64,000 bases of DNA from Xanthomonas euroxanthea (GTDB lineage Bacteria; Pseudomonadota; Gammaproteobacteria; Xanthomonadales; Xanthomonadaceae): positions 124,001-188,000 of the forward strand of contig NZ_UIHB01000004.1 of NCBI RefSeq assembly GCF_900476395.1, written 5' to 3'. The stretch's first letter is position 1; every line of letters begins with the position of its first letter. Position numbers and translations under genes: made by a program. Under the pieces are notes generated by a model. The model was not told the DNA's origin. It ran no database searches and saw only the letters and a list, made by a program, of their open reading frames with translations. Below are positions 46,732 through 56,390 of the stretch, one piece after another.

Positions 46732-48150
46732 ATGCGTCGCCTCGCTGTTGCCATCTCTGCCCTACTCGCTTGCGCACCCGCGCTCGCCGCACAGACCACC
46801 ATCGCCGATAGCGCACTGCGCACCGCCGCGCAGCTGCGCGAGCAGGCCTTGGCCGACGACACCGGCTTTGCGGTGGTGGAATCGTTGACCACCGAAGTGG
46901 GCCCGCGCATTGCCGGTGGCGAGGCCGATCCGCGCGCGGTGGCCTGGGCCAAGGCCAAGTTCCAGTCACTGGGCTTCGACAAGGTGTGGACCGAGCCGGT
47001 GCGCTTTCCCAAGTGGCAGCGGCGCAGCGAACAGGCCGCGGTGATCGGCGCGCATGCGCAGCCCCTGCATATCACCGCCCTGGGCGGCAGCCCGGGTGGC
47101 ACCGTCGAGGGCGAGGTGGTGCGCTTCGACAACCTGGCCGCACTGCAGGCCGCACCGGCCGGATCGCTGGCCGGCAAGATCGCATTCGTCGATTACCAGA
47201 TGACCAAGGCGCGCGACGGCAAGGATTATGGCAATGGCGGCGCGGTGCGCAGCAAGGGCCCGTCGGAAGCGATCCGCAAGGGCGCGATCGGCTTCGTGAT
47301 GCGCTCGGCCGGCACCGACTCGCACCGCGTGCCGCATACGGGCATCACCCGTTTCGACGAAGGCCTGACGCCGGTACCGGCAGCGGCGTTGTCGGTGCCC
47401 GATGCCAACCAGCTCGCGCGCCTGGCCGCGCTGGGCAGCACGCGTGTGCGGCTGGCACTGGATTGCGGCTGGGATGGCACGGCGACTTCGTACAACGTGA
47501 TCGGCGAAATCACCGGACGCAGCAAGCCCAAGGAAGTGGTGGTGATCGGCGGGCACCTGGATTCCTGGGATCTGGGCACCGGCGCGATCGACGATGGCGC
47601 CGGCGTGGCGATCACCATGGCCGCGGGCCACCTGATCGGCCAACTCAAGCAGGCGCCCAAGCGCACGATTCGCGTGGTGGCCTTCGCCAACGAGGAGCAG
47701 GGCCTGTACGGCGGCAAGGCGTATGCAGCCGCGCACGGCAAGGATGCCAAGGACATGGCGCTGCACCAGATCGGCGCAGAGAGCGACTTCGGTGCCGGGC
47801 GCATCTATGCGTTCAACACCGGCTCGGCGGCACCGGAAGACTCGCGCGCCGCGACCAAACAGATTGCCGAGGTGCTCGCGCCGTTGGGCATCGCGTATGT
47901 GCCGGACAAGGGCGGCCCCGGCCCGGATGTCGGGCCGATCTCCGCCAAGGGCGGCGCATGGGCATGGCTGGCGCAGGACGGCACCGACTACTTCGACCTG
48001 CACCACACCGCCGACGACACCCTGGACAAGATCGACCCCAAGGCGCTGGCGCAGAACGTGGCGGCCTACACGGTATTTGCATACCTGGCGGCCGAGGCCG
48101 ATGGCGATTTCGGCAGTCGCGCGAAAAGCGTGCAACCGCCGAGCGAGTAA
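46732..48150 (+). CDS. Secreted M28-family zinc aminopeptidase
   Basis: 472 aa from ATG 46732, giving a signal peptide (MRRLAVAISALLACAPALAA). The frame is open upstream to 46183 through mscL, but that start is not credible. A PA (protease-associated) domain lies at about 110-240. M28 zinc ligands and catalysis follow: VVVIGGHLDSWDLGTGAIDD (His, Asp), NEEQGLYGG (catalytic Glu then Glu) and DLHHTADDTLDKID (last His). It resembles bacterial carboxypeptidase-Q-like exopeptidases that act on peptides in the periplasm or outside. Confidence 0.92.
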   Translation: MRRLAVAISALLACAPALAAQTTIADSALRTAAQLREQALADDTGFAVVESLTTEVGPRIAGGEADPRAVAWAKAKFQSLGFDKVWTEPVRFPKWQRRSEQAAVIGAHAQPLHITALGGSPGGTVEGEVVRFDNLAALQAAPAGSLAGKIAFVDYQMTKARDGKDYGNGGAVRSKGPSEAIRKGAIGFVMRSAGTDSHRVPHTGITRFDEGLTPVPAAALSVPDANQLARLAALGSTRVRLALDCGWDGTATSYNVIGEITGRSKPKEVVVIGGHLDSWDLGTGAIDDGAGVAITMAAGHLIGQLKQAPKRTIRVVAFANEEQGLYGGKAYAAAHGKDAKDMALHQIGAESDFGAGRIYAFNTGSAAPEDSRAATKQIAEVLAPLGIAYVPDKGGPGPDVGPISAKGGAWAWLAQDGTDYFDLHHTADDTLDKIDPKALAQNVAAYTVFAYLAAEADGDFGSRAKSVQPPSE

Positions 48151-48334
48151 CTGCGACGGAAGACGTCGCAGGTGTCTTTGGTGAGGGCGAGCGGCACGGA
48201 TGACGCGCATGCTGCGCGTTGCCTGTGCCGATACCTCCATCGACAGCGAGTGCCAGCGGCCAGGCACTCGCGGTTGCTGCAGGCCTCGCGCTACCTGCTG
48301 CCCCTTCGCTTCCACTCCAGGACGAGCACACACA

Positions 48335-49387
48335 ATGGCGGCCAAGCGCCAACGCAGTGCCAACAACGCAGCGACCTTGCTGGATGTCGCCAAGCACGCC
48401 GGGGTCTCGCCGATGACGGCCTCGCGCGTCATCAACCGTCACCCGCATGTCGGCGAGGACATGCGCGTGCGCGTGGAAGCCTCGGTGCAGGCATTGGGGT
48501 ACCGCCCCAATCTGGCAGGCCGTTCGTTGCGCACCAGCGGCCTGTTGCGCATCGGCGTGCTGTACAGCAATCCCAGCGCGGCCTACCTCAATCAATTCAT
48601 GCTCGGCCTGCTCGAGCAAAGCAGCCTCAATGGCAGCCAGGTGCTGGTGGAAAAATGCGGTGCCATCCGCAGCCAGCGTGCCGCCACCGAACGCTTGCTG
48701 GCAGCCGGCGTGGACGGCGTGATCCTGCCGCCCCCGTTATGCGATTCGCGCCAGACCATCGCCGAACTCGATGCACGCGGCATCCCGGTCGTGGCGGTGG
48801 CGAGCGGCGCACCGATGGCGCAGATCAGCTCGGTGCGCATCGACGATTACCAGGCCGCGCGCGCCATCGTCGACCACCTGGTTGAACTGGGCCATCGCCG
48901 CATCGCACTGATCAAGGGCGACCCCAAGCACACGCCAAGCGCGTTGCGTGCCAATGGCTATCTCGACAGCCTGCAGGCCGCTGGCCTGCCCGTGGCCGAG
49001 GAATTGATGGCAGAGGGTCTGTTCACCTATCACTCCGGCCTGCTCGCCGCGCGCAGCCTGCTCGCACAGGCGCAACCGCCCACCGCCATCTTCTGCAGCA
49101 ACGACGATATGGCCGCTGCGGCCGTTGCGGTCGCGCACGGCCTGGGCCTGCGCGTACCCGAGGATGTCTCGGTCGCCGGCTTCGACGACACCCCGGTCGC
49201 CACCACCATCTGGCCCGAGCTCACCACCGTGCATCAACCGGTCACTGCGATGGGCCGCGCCGCGGTGTCGTTGCTGGCCGATGCGATCCGCCAGCGACGC
49301 AAGGGCAATCCCGCGCAGGGCGTGCACCAGGTGATGAAGTACACCGTGGTCAAGCGCGGCTCGACGGCCGGGCCGCCGGCGCGGTAA
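48335..49387 (+). CDS. LacI-family transcriptional regulator
   Basis: 350 aa from ATG 48335. The N-terminal helix-turn-helix is at 14-37 (TLLDVAKHAGVSPMTASRVIN) and the hinge region is ALGYRPNLAGRSLRT. A periplasmic-binding-like effector domain fills the rest (IGVLYSNP, VSVAGFDDTPVATTIWPELT). It converges with the TonB-dependent receptor of the sugar locus. The perfect palindrome at 56317-56328 has the central CG usual for LacI operators and is a plausible target. The ligand is unknown. Confidence 0.92.
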   Translation: MAAKRQRSANNAATLLDVAKHAGVSPMTASRVINRHPHVGEDMRVRVEASVQALGYRPNLAGRSLRTSGLLRIGVLYSNPSAAYLNQFMLGLLEQSSLNGSQVLVEKCGAIRSQRAATERLLAAGVDGVILPPPLCDSRQTIAELDARGIPVVAVASGAPMAQISSVRIDDYQAARAIVDHLVELGHRRIALIKGDPKHTPSALRANGYLDSLQAAGLPVAEELMAEGLFTYHSGLLAARSLLAQAQPPTAIFCSNDDMAAAAVAVAHGLGLRVPEDVSVAGFDDTPVATTIWPELTTVHQPVTAMGRAAVSLLADAIRQRRKGNPAQGVHQVMKYTVVKRGSTAGPPAR

Positions 49388-49431
49388 GTGCTGCATCGAT
49401 CGGCATCGTGTAACGCCTGCGCCATCACACA

Positions 49432-49469
49432 CAAAAAAACGGCCACATCGCTTCCCGACGATGCGGCCG
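49432..49469 (-). terminator. Terminator of the TonB-receptor operon
   Basis: On the minus strand CGGCCGCATCG pairs with CGATGTGGCCG (one G-T pair), followed by TTTTTTT. Confidence 0.88.
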
Positions 49470-49624
49470 AATGGGAGGGTGCCTGACGTTGCCGTCAGGC
49501 GTACTGCAGCGCCGCAATCAACGGCGACGGGAAGAAAAGCGCAATGACCGCCTGGAGAGTGACAACAGCGAAACATGTGCGACACGGCGCGGGGGTGCGC
49601 CATGTCGCACAACGCACAGCCGGA

Positions 49625-52561
49625 TCAGAAGCGCAGACGCAGGCCGGCGTAGTAACGACGCTCGAAGATGTTCTGGTCGTAGTAGTGGTTGGTCCACTGC
49701 GCGTAGCGCCGCTCGCTTTCGCCGGTCAGGTTGGTTGCCTGGGCGTACAGGGTCAGGTGGTCGTTGACGTCGTAGCTGAAGGACGCATCGAGATAGCCGA
49801 CGTCGTCGTTCCAGATCGCCAGCTCGTCGCCCCACGCACCGCTGTTGACCTGGCTGAAGCGCTTGCTGCGCCAGTTGTAGGCCACGCGTGCCTGCAACTT
49901 GTCCTTCTGGTACCACAGCACCGCGTTGGCCTGGTGCTTGGAATTGTCGCCGATCGGCAACGTATTGCCTTGGATATCGGTGTTGTCGGTGTCGGCATCG
50001 GAGAAGGTGTAGTTGATGTTGGTACCGAAGCCACTCAACCAGCCGGGCAGGAAGTCGAAGGCCTGTTGATAGCCGACTTCAAAGCCCTTGATCTTGCCGC
50101 CACCGCCATTGACGATGCGCTCCACCGGGCCGCCCAGCCGCGCCACGCCATCGGCGTCGGGCAACAGTTCGATGTTGGTCACCGTGGTGGGGAACGACTT
50201 CACGTCGATCAGGAACGCACCCACGCTGACCAGCGACGCATCGGAGAAATACCATTCCCACGAGGCGTTGTAGTTGGTGGCGCGATACGGATCGAGATCC
50301 GGGTTACCGGAGCGGCCATTGAGGAACAGCACCGCATCGGAGGGCAACGCAGGGTTGCGCGGCGGCGTGCCATTGACCGCGTAGAAGCTCACCAGCCCGC
50401 GCCCGAGATCGGGCAGGTCCTGGCGCGCCACCGCCTTGTTGTAGGCAAAGCGCAGCTTCTGCGCGTCGGTGATGTCCAGCGACAGGTTGGCGGTGGGCAG
50501 CACGTCGGTGTACTGACGGTTCAGGCGATTGGTGCCGATCGCCGGGCTGACACCGTTCCATTCAACGTTGCCGATGAACACGTTGCCGCTGCTCAGGTAC
50601 TGATCGATCGCCAGCTTGGTCTGCACGATGCGCGCGCCGATGTTGGCCGTCCACGGCACCGCGCTGCCGGTGCCGCCTTCCAGGTTTGCCAGGAAGTACG
50701 CCGCGGTGCTCTTTTCGGTGACCTTGTAGGAATCGGCGGCCTGCTGGTAGGCCACGTTGCCCGGGTACAGGCTGTTGAGGTAGCCCACCGGGTCCTTCAT
50801 GACCTGCGGGTTGATCGCCGGCAGGCCCTGGCTGCCCAGGCCGGTGACCCTGAGCGGATCGAAGTCGTTGAAGTAGGCCCAGTAACCGGGGATCGAATTG
50901 AACGGCAGCAGGCGCGCTTCGGAGACGCCGCTGCAGGTGTCCACAATCAGCGGATCCTTGAAGTAGTACAGCGAGCGGTTCGGATCGGCACAGCTGGTCG
51001 ACACCGGCGACAGGTAGCGATAGGTGTCCAGCTTGACCTCGCGCTCACCGTAACGGATGCCGAACTGGAAGCCGCGCACCACGCCCTCGTCGAACTCGAA
51101 GGTGCCATCGGCGCGGAACGCGTCCATCGTCGCTTCGATCTTGTTGCCCTGCGCCCAGGTCGACATCAGTTGCCAGTTGTCCGGGTTGGACACATCGGTG
51201 CCGAGGTTGACCGCCGGATAGGTGCCACGGAAGTCCACCGAGGCATCCACCGTCGGCAGGCCATTGGCATTGGCCCATTGCGTCACCCCGCCGGCGCGGG
51301 TGATCTGGTCGCCGCGTGTCACCACCGCATCGGCACGCGCTTCGTCGTAGGTGCGCTGCGCATCGCCATGCACCCAGCGGAACGAGGCACGGAAGGGGCC
51401 ACCATCGTCGAAGCGCAGTTCCAGATTGGTGTTGAGCGCGTCCGAGTCGGCGACGCCGGCCATCGAGTGGGCCTGGAAGCGGTTGTAGCGGAACTGGCCG
51501 TATTCCAGCACGCCATTGGAATCGACCACCGATCCGGGCTGCAGCTGGTTGGTGGCCCAACCGGTGTGCAGCTGCGCGGCGACCGAGGTGTCCTGGTCAT
51601 CGAGCTTGGTGTAGGCCGCATCGGCCAGCACCGTCCACGAATCGTTGATGTTGAACTGGAACGAGCCGTTGATGCCGGTGCGCTGGCGGTCGGTGCTGCG
51701 GTTGTCCAGCTCGGTGGCAACCCAGTTGTAGAAATAGTCGCGTGGCAGGTTGGACGGATCGGTATTGCTGCCGATGCGGCCATCGCCGTTGAAATCGAAG
51801 CCCACGTTCTGCTCGGTGGATTTCTGCGCGCCATTGGAATACACGCTGGGATGCTTGTTCTCCAGCGTGGCATCGGAGTACGACACCGCCAGCAACGCGC
51901 CCCAACGCTCGGTGCGGAAACTGGCCAGGCCCGAGTACAGCTCGTTGAGTTCCTGCACGCGGTCGCCGTAGGAGCCTTCGGCCTGGCCGCTGAAGGTCCA
52001 GCCTTCGGGCAGGTCGAACGGGCGCCGTGTCTTGAGCGAAACCGTACCGCTGATGCCGCCATCCAGGTCCGCTGCGGTCGGCGATTTGATCACGTCCACG
52101 CCGCTGAACAGCGTCGGCGGGATGTCGACGAAATCCGGCTGCGCGCGGCCGATGTTCGGCTGGCCGTACTGGTCGCCGCCACCGGCGCTCAGGTACAACT
52201 CGCCGTTCATGGTGGTCTGCACCTGCGGCATGCCGCGGATATTGAGCTGCGAGCCCTCGCCGGCCGAACGCCGGATCTGCACGCCGGGCACGCGCTGCAG
52301 CGAATCGGTGATGGTGACATCGGGCAATTTGCCGATGTCCTCTGCAGAGATCGAGTCGATGATCTGCGCGGCGGTGCGCTTGTTCTCGATGGCCTCGGCC
52401 TGCGCGCCGCGCACGCCCTTGACCATGACCTTGTCCAGGTCGGTGACCCCGGCGGCAGCGCTGGCGTCCTGTGCGTTTGCGCTGCCGGCCAGCAGGGTGA
52501 GTGCAGCCGCCAGTGCGGCGACCAATGGGGTGTGGCGGGTGTTCGCATGCAGCTTGTTCAT
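49625..52561 (-). CDS. TonB-dependent receptor of the carbohydrate locus
   Basis: 978 aa from ATG 52561, with GGGAGGGG five to twelve nt upstream. A signal peptide is at 1-31 (PLVAALAAALTLLAGSANA). A plug domain covers about 60-175 (DVTITDSLQRVPGVQIRRSA, LNIRGMPQVQTTMNG). A long beta-barrel with alternating aromatic strands ends in LRLRF with a C-terminal Phe. It probably imports an oligosaccharide released by the local hydrolases, using TonB energy. It lies 139 nt downstream of the GH2 gene on the same strand, so one operon is likely. Confidence 0.93.
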   Translation of the reverse strand: MNKLHANTRHTPLVAALAAALTLLAGSANAQDASAAAGVTDLDKVMVKGVRGAQAEAIENKRTAAQIIDSISAEDIGKLPDVTITDSLQRVPGVQIRRSAGEGSQLNIRGMPQVQTTMNGELYLSAGGGDQYGQPNIGRAQPDFVDIPPTLFSGVDVIKSPTAADLDGGISGTVSLKTRRPFDLPEGWTFSGQAEGSYGDRVQELNELYSGLASFRTERWGALLAVSYSDATLENKHPSVYSNGAQKSTEQNVGFDFNGDGRIGSNTDPSNLPRDYFYNWVATELDNRSTDRQRTGINGSFQFNINDSWTVLADAAYTKLDDQDTSVAAQLHTGWATNQLQPGSVVDSNGVLEYGQFRYNRFQAHSMAGVADSDALNTNLELRFDDGGPFRASFRWVHGDAQRTYDEARADAVVTRGDQITRAGGVTQWANANGLPTVDASVDFRGTYPAVNLGTDVSNPDNWQLMSTWAQGNKIEATMDAFRADGTFEFDEGVVRGFQFGIRYGEREVKLDTYRYLSPVSTSCADPNRSLYYFKDPLIVDTCSGVSEARLLPFNSIPGYWAYFNDFDPLRVTGLGSQGLPAINPQVMKDPVGYLNSLYPGNVAYQQAADSYKVTEKSTAAYFLANLEGGTGSAVPWTANIGARIVQTKLAIDQYLSSGNVFIGNVEWNGVSPAIGTNRLNRQYTDVLPTANLSLDITDAQKLRFAYNKAVARQDLPDLGRGLVSFYAVNGTPPRNPALPSDAVLFLNGRSGNPDLDPYRATNYNASWEWYFSDASLVSVGAFLIDVKSFPTTVTNIELLPDADGVARLGGPVERIVNGGGGKIKGFEVGYQQAFDFLPGWLSGFGTNINYTFSDADTDNTDIQGNTLPIGDNSKHQANAVLWYQKDKLQARVAYNWRSKRFSQVNSGAWGDELAIWNDDVGYLDASFSYDVNDHLTLYAQATNLTGESERRYAQWTNHYYDQNIFERRYYAGLRLRF

Positions 52562-52700
52562 GGTCCCCTCCCAGGGATGACGACAATCCACGACCGTTTC
52601 GAATGGCATTGCAGCAACGGCAATGCGGTATTGGCTGACGCGCGATCGGCGCATCAGTGCGACCGCCGTGCGGACACGGCGTGGCAACCTGTCGGCGCCG

Positions 52701-55700
52701 CTACGGAAGCCCGCTGGCGACGCCTGTTGATGGTTCGACATTCCAGCCGCGCACCTGCAGCGTGGCGTTGCGCAGGCTCGCCGCGGACGGGCCGCGAATC
52801 TCGACCTCGCGCTGCTCGCCCGGCACCAGGCTGAGGTAGTTGTCGCTGTAGTACGCCGGCAGGATGCGTTGGCCCTGCGCGTCCACCAGGGTCAGCTTGG
52901 TGTTGAGCGCAACCTGATGCGAAGCATTGCGCACGGTGGCGCGCAGCACCGGCTCGGCACCCTCCTGCAGTTGCGTGCTGAGCTGCACCGGCACTGCTGC
53001 CAGCGCATCCAGGCCACGCATGGCTGCCGCATCGCGCGCCACCCAGTAGAAATTGCGCGAACGCACGACCGCATCGCGATCGAGCAATTGCAGCCGCACA
53101 AAGCCCAGCCCGTTGGTGTCCTTGAGCAACGGCGCCAGTTGCAGCACCGGTGCCGAGACCGCAACGGGCGCGGCGTCCACGGCCTGTTCGCGCTGCTGCA
53201 GCAATGCGCCATCGCTGCTGTAGACCTCTGCACGCACGCGCAGGCCACGCACCGGGGCGCTGGCATTGTTGACCACCACCACGTCGTGGCCGGGCAGGTT
53301 CATCTGCACATGCAGCATCTCTGCCGCATTGCGCACACCGTAGTAGGCCGCATGGGTGTCGTAGTCGTGGCTGTAGATCTGCCACATGTTGCTGGGCCAG
53401 GCCGGATGGCTCATCCACAGCAGGCGCCCGCTGTTCTTGGTCCACAGCTGCGCGTTGAAGCCTTCGAAGATGGCGCGATGGGTGTCGTAGTTGAGCAATT
53501 GCGCCTTGCGCTCAAAATCTTCCAGGCTGGTGGGCGCACCAAGCTTGTCGGTGAGCGAACGCATGAAGCTGGCGGTGTCGCCGTTACCGGACTGGTGCCA
53601 GTCGTGATAGGCCCAGGCATCGCTGATCGGCCACTGGTCCTGCGCCGCCGGGACGGAGGCCTTGAACGACTCCAGGGTGGAGAACGACGGCGTGCCCACT
53701 TCCACCGAAAAGCCCTGTGCCAAGGCGTTGAAGTACCCCACCGGCTCGCGGTAGTTGTACGGGCCGCTGCCCTGCAGATTGACCTGGTTGGAACTGCCGG
53801 TGTACCAACGCGTGCCATCGAGCTCGGCCACCAGCGCATCCAGGCCTTCGTTGAGGATGGGTGCGGGCACGCCTTCGTTGCGGCCGAACCACAACACGAT
53901 GGACGGATGGTTGCGGAAGCGCTTGATCACCTCGGCGGCATTGTCCAGGAACAGCGCCGCATCGGCCGGCTCCATGTTGTAGTTCTGGGTGGACTGCCAG
54001 AAGTCGTTGAGCACCAGCATGCCGTATTCGTCGGCCAGCTCGAAGAAGCTGGCTTCGGTGTTCTGCCCCACCCAGTTGCGCACCACATTGAAATGCGCAT
54101 CGCGCTGCAGGCGGAAGTACGGCTCCAGCCGCTCGCGCGAGACGCGCTTGCGCCAGTCGTCCATGCCCCAGTTGCCGCCCTTGACGGCAATGCGTACGCC
54201 ATTGATGCGGATGGCCAGGTAAGGTGCCAGCGCGTCGTCACTCAGCGGCGTGACCGCCGGCGATGCCTGCGCGCCGGGATAGAACGATTGCGCATCGCCT
54301 CCGGGCACGGGGCGGATCGCACTGTGGCGGGCATCGACAATGCGTTCACCACGCTGACGTGCCTTGTTGAAATCCACCAGCACGCGGCGCAGCGCACCGT
54401 CCTGGTCGAACAGCGACAGTTCGTAACCGACCTCGCGAATGCCAAAGCGCAGCTGCTGCGTGTCCGATGGCGTACCGGCCACCTCGACGCTGGCCTGCAG
54501 GGTATACAACGCAGGCTCGCCATAACCGTTGGGCCACCACAGGCGCGGATTGGCGATGACCAGCTGCGGCGTATCGGCGGCGCTGAGCGTGAGCGTGGTA
54601 CCACCGGCCGGCACGTTGACCTGCCGCTGGATGCGCACATCGCCGATGGCCAGTTGCAGGGTGCCCTGCACCGCCGCGGCACTGTCGTTGCGCAATGGCA
54701 CGCTGATTTCAAGCTCGGCACGCCGGTGATCCGGGGCCAGCCGCGTCGTCACCACCCGGGTGTCGCCAAGCGCCAGCGGCCCGGTGGCGTGCAACTGCAC
54801 GTCCTGCCACAGCCCGGCATTGCGATCGCGTACCGCCGGAATCCAGTCCCAGCCTTCGCTGGCGATGAAGGTCGGCCCATCCAGCGCCTGCACACCGCCG
54901 TTCTCGCCCACGCCTGCGGTCATCGACTGCTCGTGCGCGATGCCAGGATGCGGCGGCGGCGAGACACGCACTGCGATGATGTTGCGGCCAGCCTTGAGCT
55001 GCTTGCTGACATCGAAGCGGCCGCGTGCGAACGCACCACGCGTACGCCCGACCTGCGTACCGTTGACCCAGACCTCGCCCGCATAGTTGATGCCGTTGAA
55101 CAGCAGCTCCAGCCGCTTGCCCTGGGCTGCAGCAGGCAGATCGAAACGGCTGCGGTACCACCAGTCCTGCCGGCTCAGCGATTCGGGAATGGCCATGTTG
55201 TTGAGACCGATATCCGGATCCGGATACACGCCCCGATCGACCAGCGTGGTGAGCACCGTGCCCGGCACGGTGGCCGCGTGCCAGGCCGCGGCACCGCCGC
55301 TGTCATCACCGCGCGACAGGCTGGCGCCCGTGGCCTGCCCCAGCTCCGGCGCAGCAGCCAGTTCCCACGCACCGACCCGCCATGCCGCCGCATCCAGCGG
55401 CTGCAACGCGGGCGTCGGTTGTACCGGCTTGGCGACCGGCGCAGAGAAGGCCGCCGCACTGCGCGGCAGCGTTGCCGGCGGCTGCGGCGCGACCTGGCCA
55501 GCCATCTGCTTGACCTGGACCTGCCAGGCCGGCGAGGCGTCTTCGAAACGCTGCATGGCCTGATCCGGCGCCTTGGCCGTAAGCTGCGCGATGGCCGGCG
55601 CATCCAGTGCAGCGGCGTGCGCGAGGAAACCGGCAATCTCGCCACCGAAGTGCTGCGTATAGGCGGCGGGCTGCTCGCGCGGACCAAACATCAGCACGGG

Positions 55701-56171
55701 CGCGACCGCGCTCTGGCGTACCGCACCGCTGGCGACCTGACGGCCATTGGCGTACAGCGTCAACCGCCCCGCTTTCGCCACCGCAGCCACCTGCGTCCAG
55801 GTCCCCGCAGGCAGCGCCTGCTTGCTGCGCAATACCGTATCTGCGCCCTGCACGAAGGCGAGCCTGCCGTTGTCGATTGCGAAGTAACGCCCGGCCGATT
55901 TCGCATCGCCCAGACCGGCGATCAATGCCGGGCCTGCATTCGCGCGCGAGGGACGCACCCAGCCGGACACGCTCCAGTCTGCGTCGGCAGCCAGCAACGG
56001 CGCATCGGCGGCAAGCTTCTTGGCCAACCCCATCCCGCCCGCCAGTACGCGGACATCGTAGGGACCGGTCGATCGCACATCGACGGGCGCAGCCTCCACT
56101 GCAGCCCAAGCCATGCAACCACATACCACCCACAGCGCTCCACGGCGGAACGCCTTGCGAACCATCAGCAT
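52701..56171 (-). CDS. Secreted glycoside hydrolase family 2 enzyme with N-terminal LamG-like domain
   Basis: 1156 aa from ATG 56171 (GGGAGAGG six nt upstream); the frame is open to 56483. A signal peptide is at about 8-28. A jelly-roll LamG-like domain is at about 35-200. The GH2 sugar-binding and immunoglobulin-like domains are at about 270-560. The TIM barrel has RNWVGQN, the acid/base Glu in WFGRNEG near 764 and a candidate nucleophile in SVEVGTPSF near 824. Sequence style is closest to beta-mannosidase / exo-beta-glucosaminidase members; specificity is not certain. It heads the operon with the TonB receptor and is divergent from the GH97 gene. Confidence 0.9.
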   Translation of the reverse strand: MLMVRKAFRRGALWVVCGCMAWAAVEAAPVDVRSTGPYDVRVLAGGMGLAKKLAADAPLLAADADWSVSGWVRPSRANAGPALIAGLGDAKSAGRYFAIDNGRLAFVQGADTVLRSKQALPAGTWTQVAAVAKAGRLTLYANGRQVASGAVRQSAVAPVLMFGPREQPAAYTQHFGGEIAGFLAHAAALDAPAIAQLTAKAPDQAMQRFEDASPAWQVQVKQMAGQVAPQPPATLPRSAAAFSAPVAKPVQPTPALQPLDAAAWRVGAWELAAAPELGQATGASLSRGDDSGGAAAWHAATVPGTVLTTLVDRGVYPDPDIGLNNMAIPESLSRQDWWYRSRFDLPAAAQGKRLELLFNGINYAGEVWVNGTQVGRTRGAFARGRFDVSKQLKAGRNIIAVRVSPPPHPGIAHEQSMTAGVGENGGVQALDGPTFIASEGWDWIPAVRDRNAGLWQDVQLHATGPLALGDTRVVTTRLAPDHRRAELEISVPLRNDSAAAVQGTLQLAIGDVRIQRQVNVPAGGTTLTLSAADTPQLVIANPRLWWPNGYGEPALYTLQASVEVAGTPSDTQQLRFGIREVGYELSLFDQDGALRRVLVDFNKARQRGERIVDARHSAIRPVPGGDAQSFYPGAQASPAVTPLSDDALAPYLAIRINGVRIAVKGGNWGMDDWRKRVSRERLEPYFRLQRDAHFNVVRNWVGQNTEASFFELADEYGMLVLNDFWQSTQNYNMEPADAALFLDNAAEVIKRFRNHPSIVLWFGRNEGVPAPILNEGLDALVAELDGTRWYTGSSNQVNLQGSGPYNYREPVGYFNALAQGFSVEVGTPSFSTLESFKASVPAAQDQWPISDAWAYHDWHQSGNGDTASFMRSLTDKLGAPTSLEDFERKAQLLNYDTHRAIFEGFNAQLWTKNSGRLLWMSHPAWPSNMWQIYSHDYDTHAAYYGVRNAAEMLHVQMNLPGHDVVVVNNASAPVRGLRVRAEVYSSDGALLQQREQAVDAAPVAVSAPVLQLAPLLKDTNGLGFVRLQLLDRDAVVRSRNFYWVARDAAAMRGLDALAAVPVQLSTQLQEGAEPVLRATVRNASHQVALNTKLTLVDAQGQRILPAYYSDNYLSLVPGEQREVEIRGPSAASLRNATLQVRGWNVEPSTGVASGLP

Positions 56172-56316
56172 TAGAGGCCTCTCCCAAGCTCTACTGCCAA
56201 GCAACGGTACACATCGCGACAACGCAACTGCCAAAACGACGCATAGCCGCCTTGTCATTGCCTCTGCCGTGATGCCGCCCGTGGCTGCCGCCCCTGTTTC
56301 AGCGGCCATGGTGCGA

Positions 56317-56328
56317 GGTAACGTTACC
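56317..56328. promoter_or_regulatory. Candidate LacI-family operator
   Basis: GGTAACGTTACC is a perfect 12-bp palindrome with a central CG, in the 219-nt gap between divergent GH2 (-) and GH97 (+) genes. Confidence 0.65.
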
Positions 56329-56390
56329 CCAGCTAGATATCGACGACAACCGTTCTGCGTTAGGGTTGGCGCTCCCAGGAGGAGGGACTC

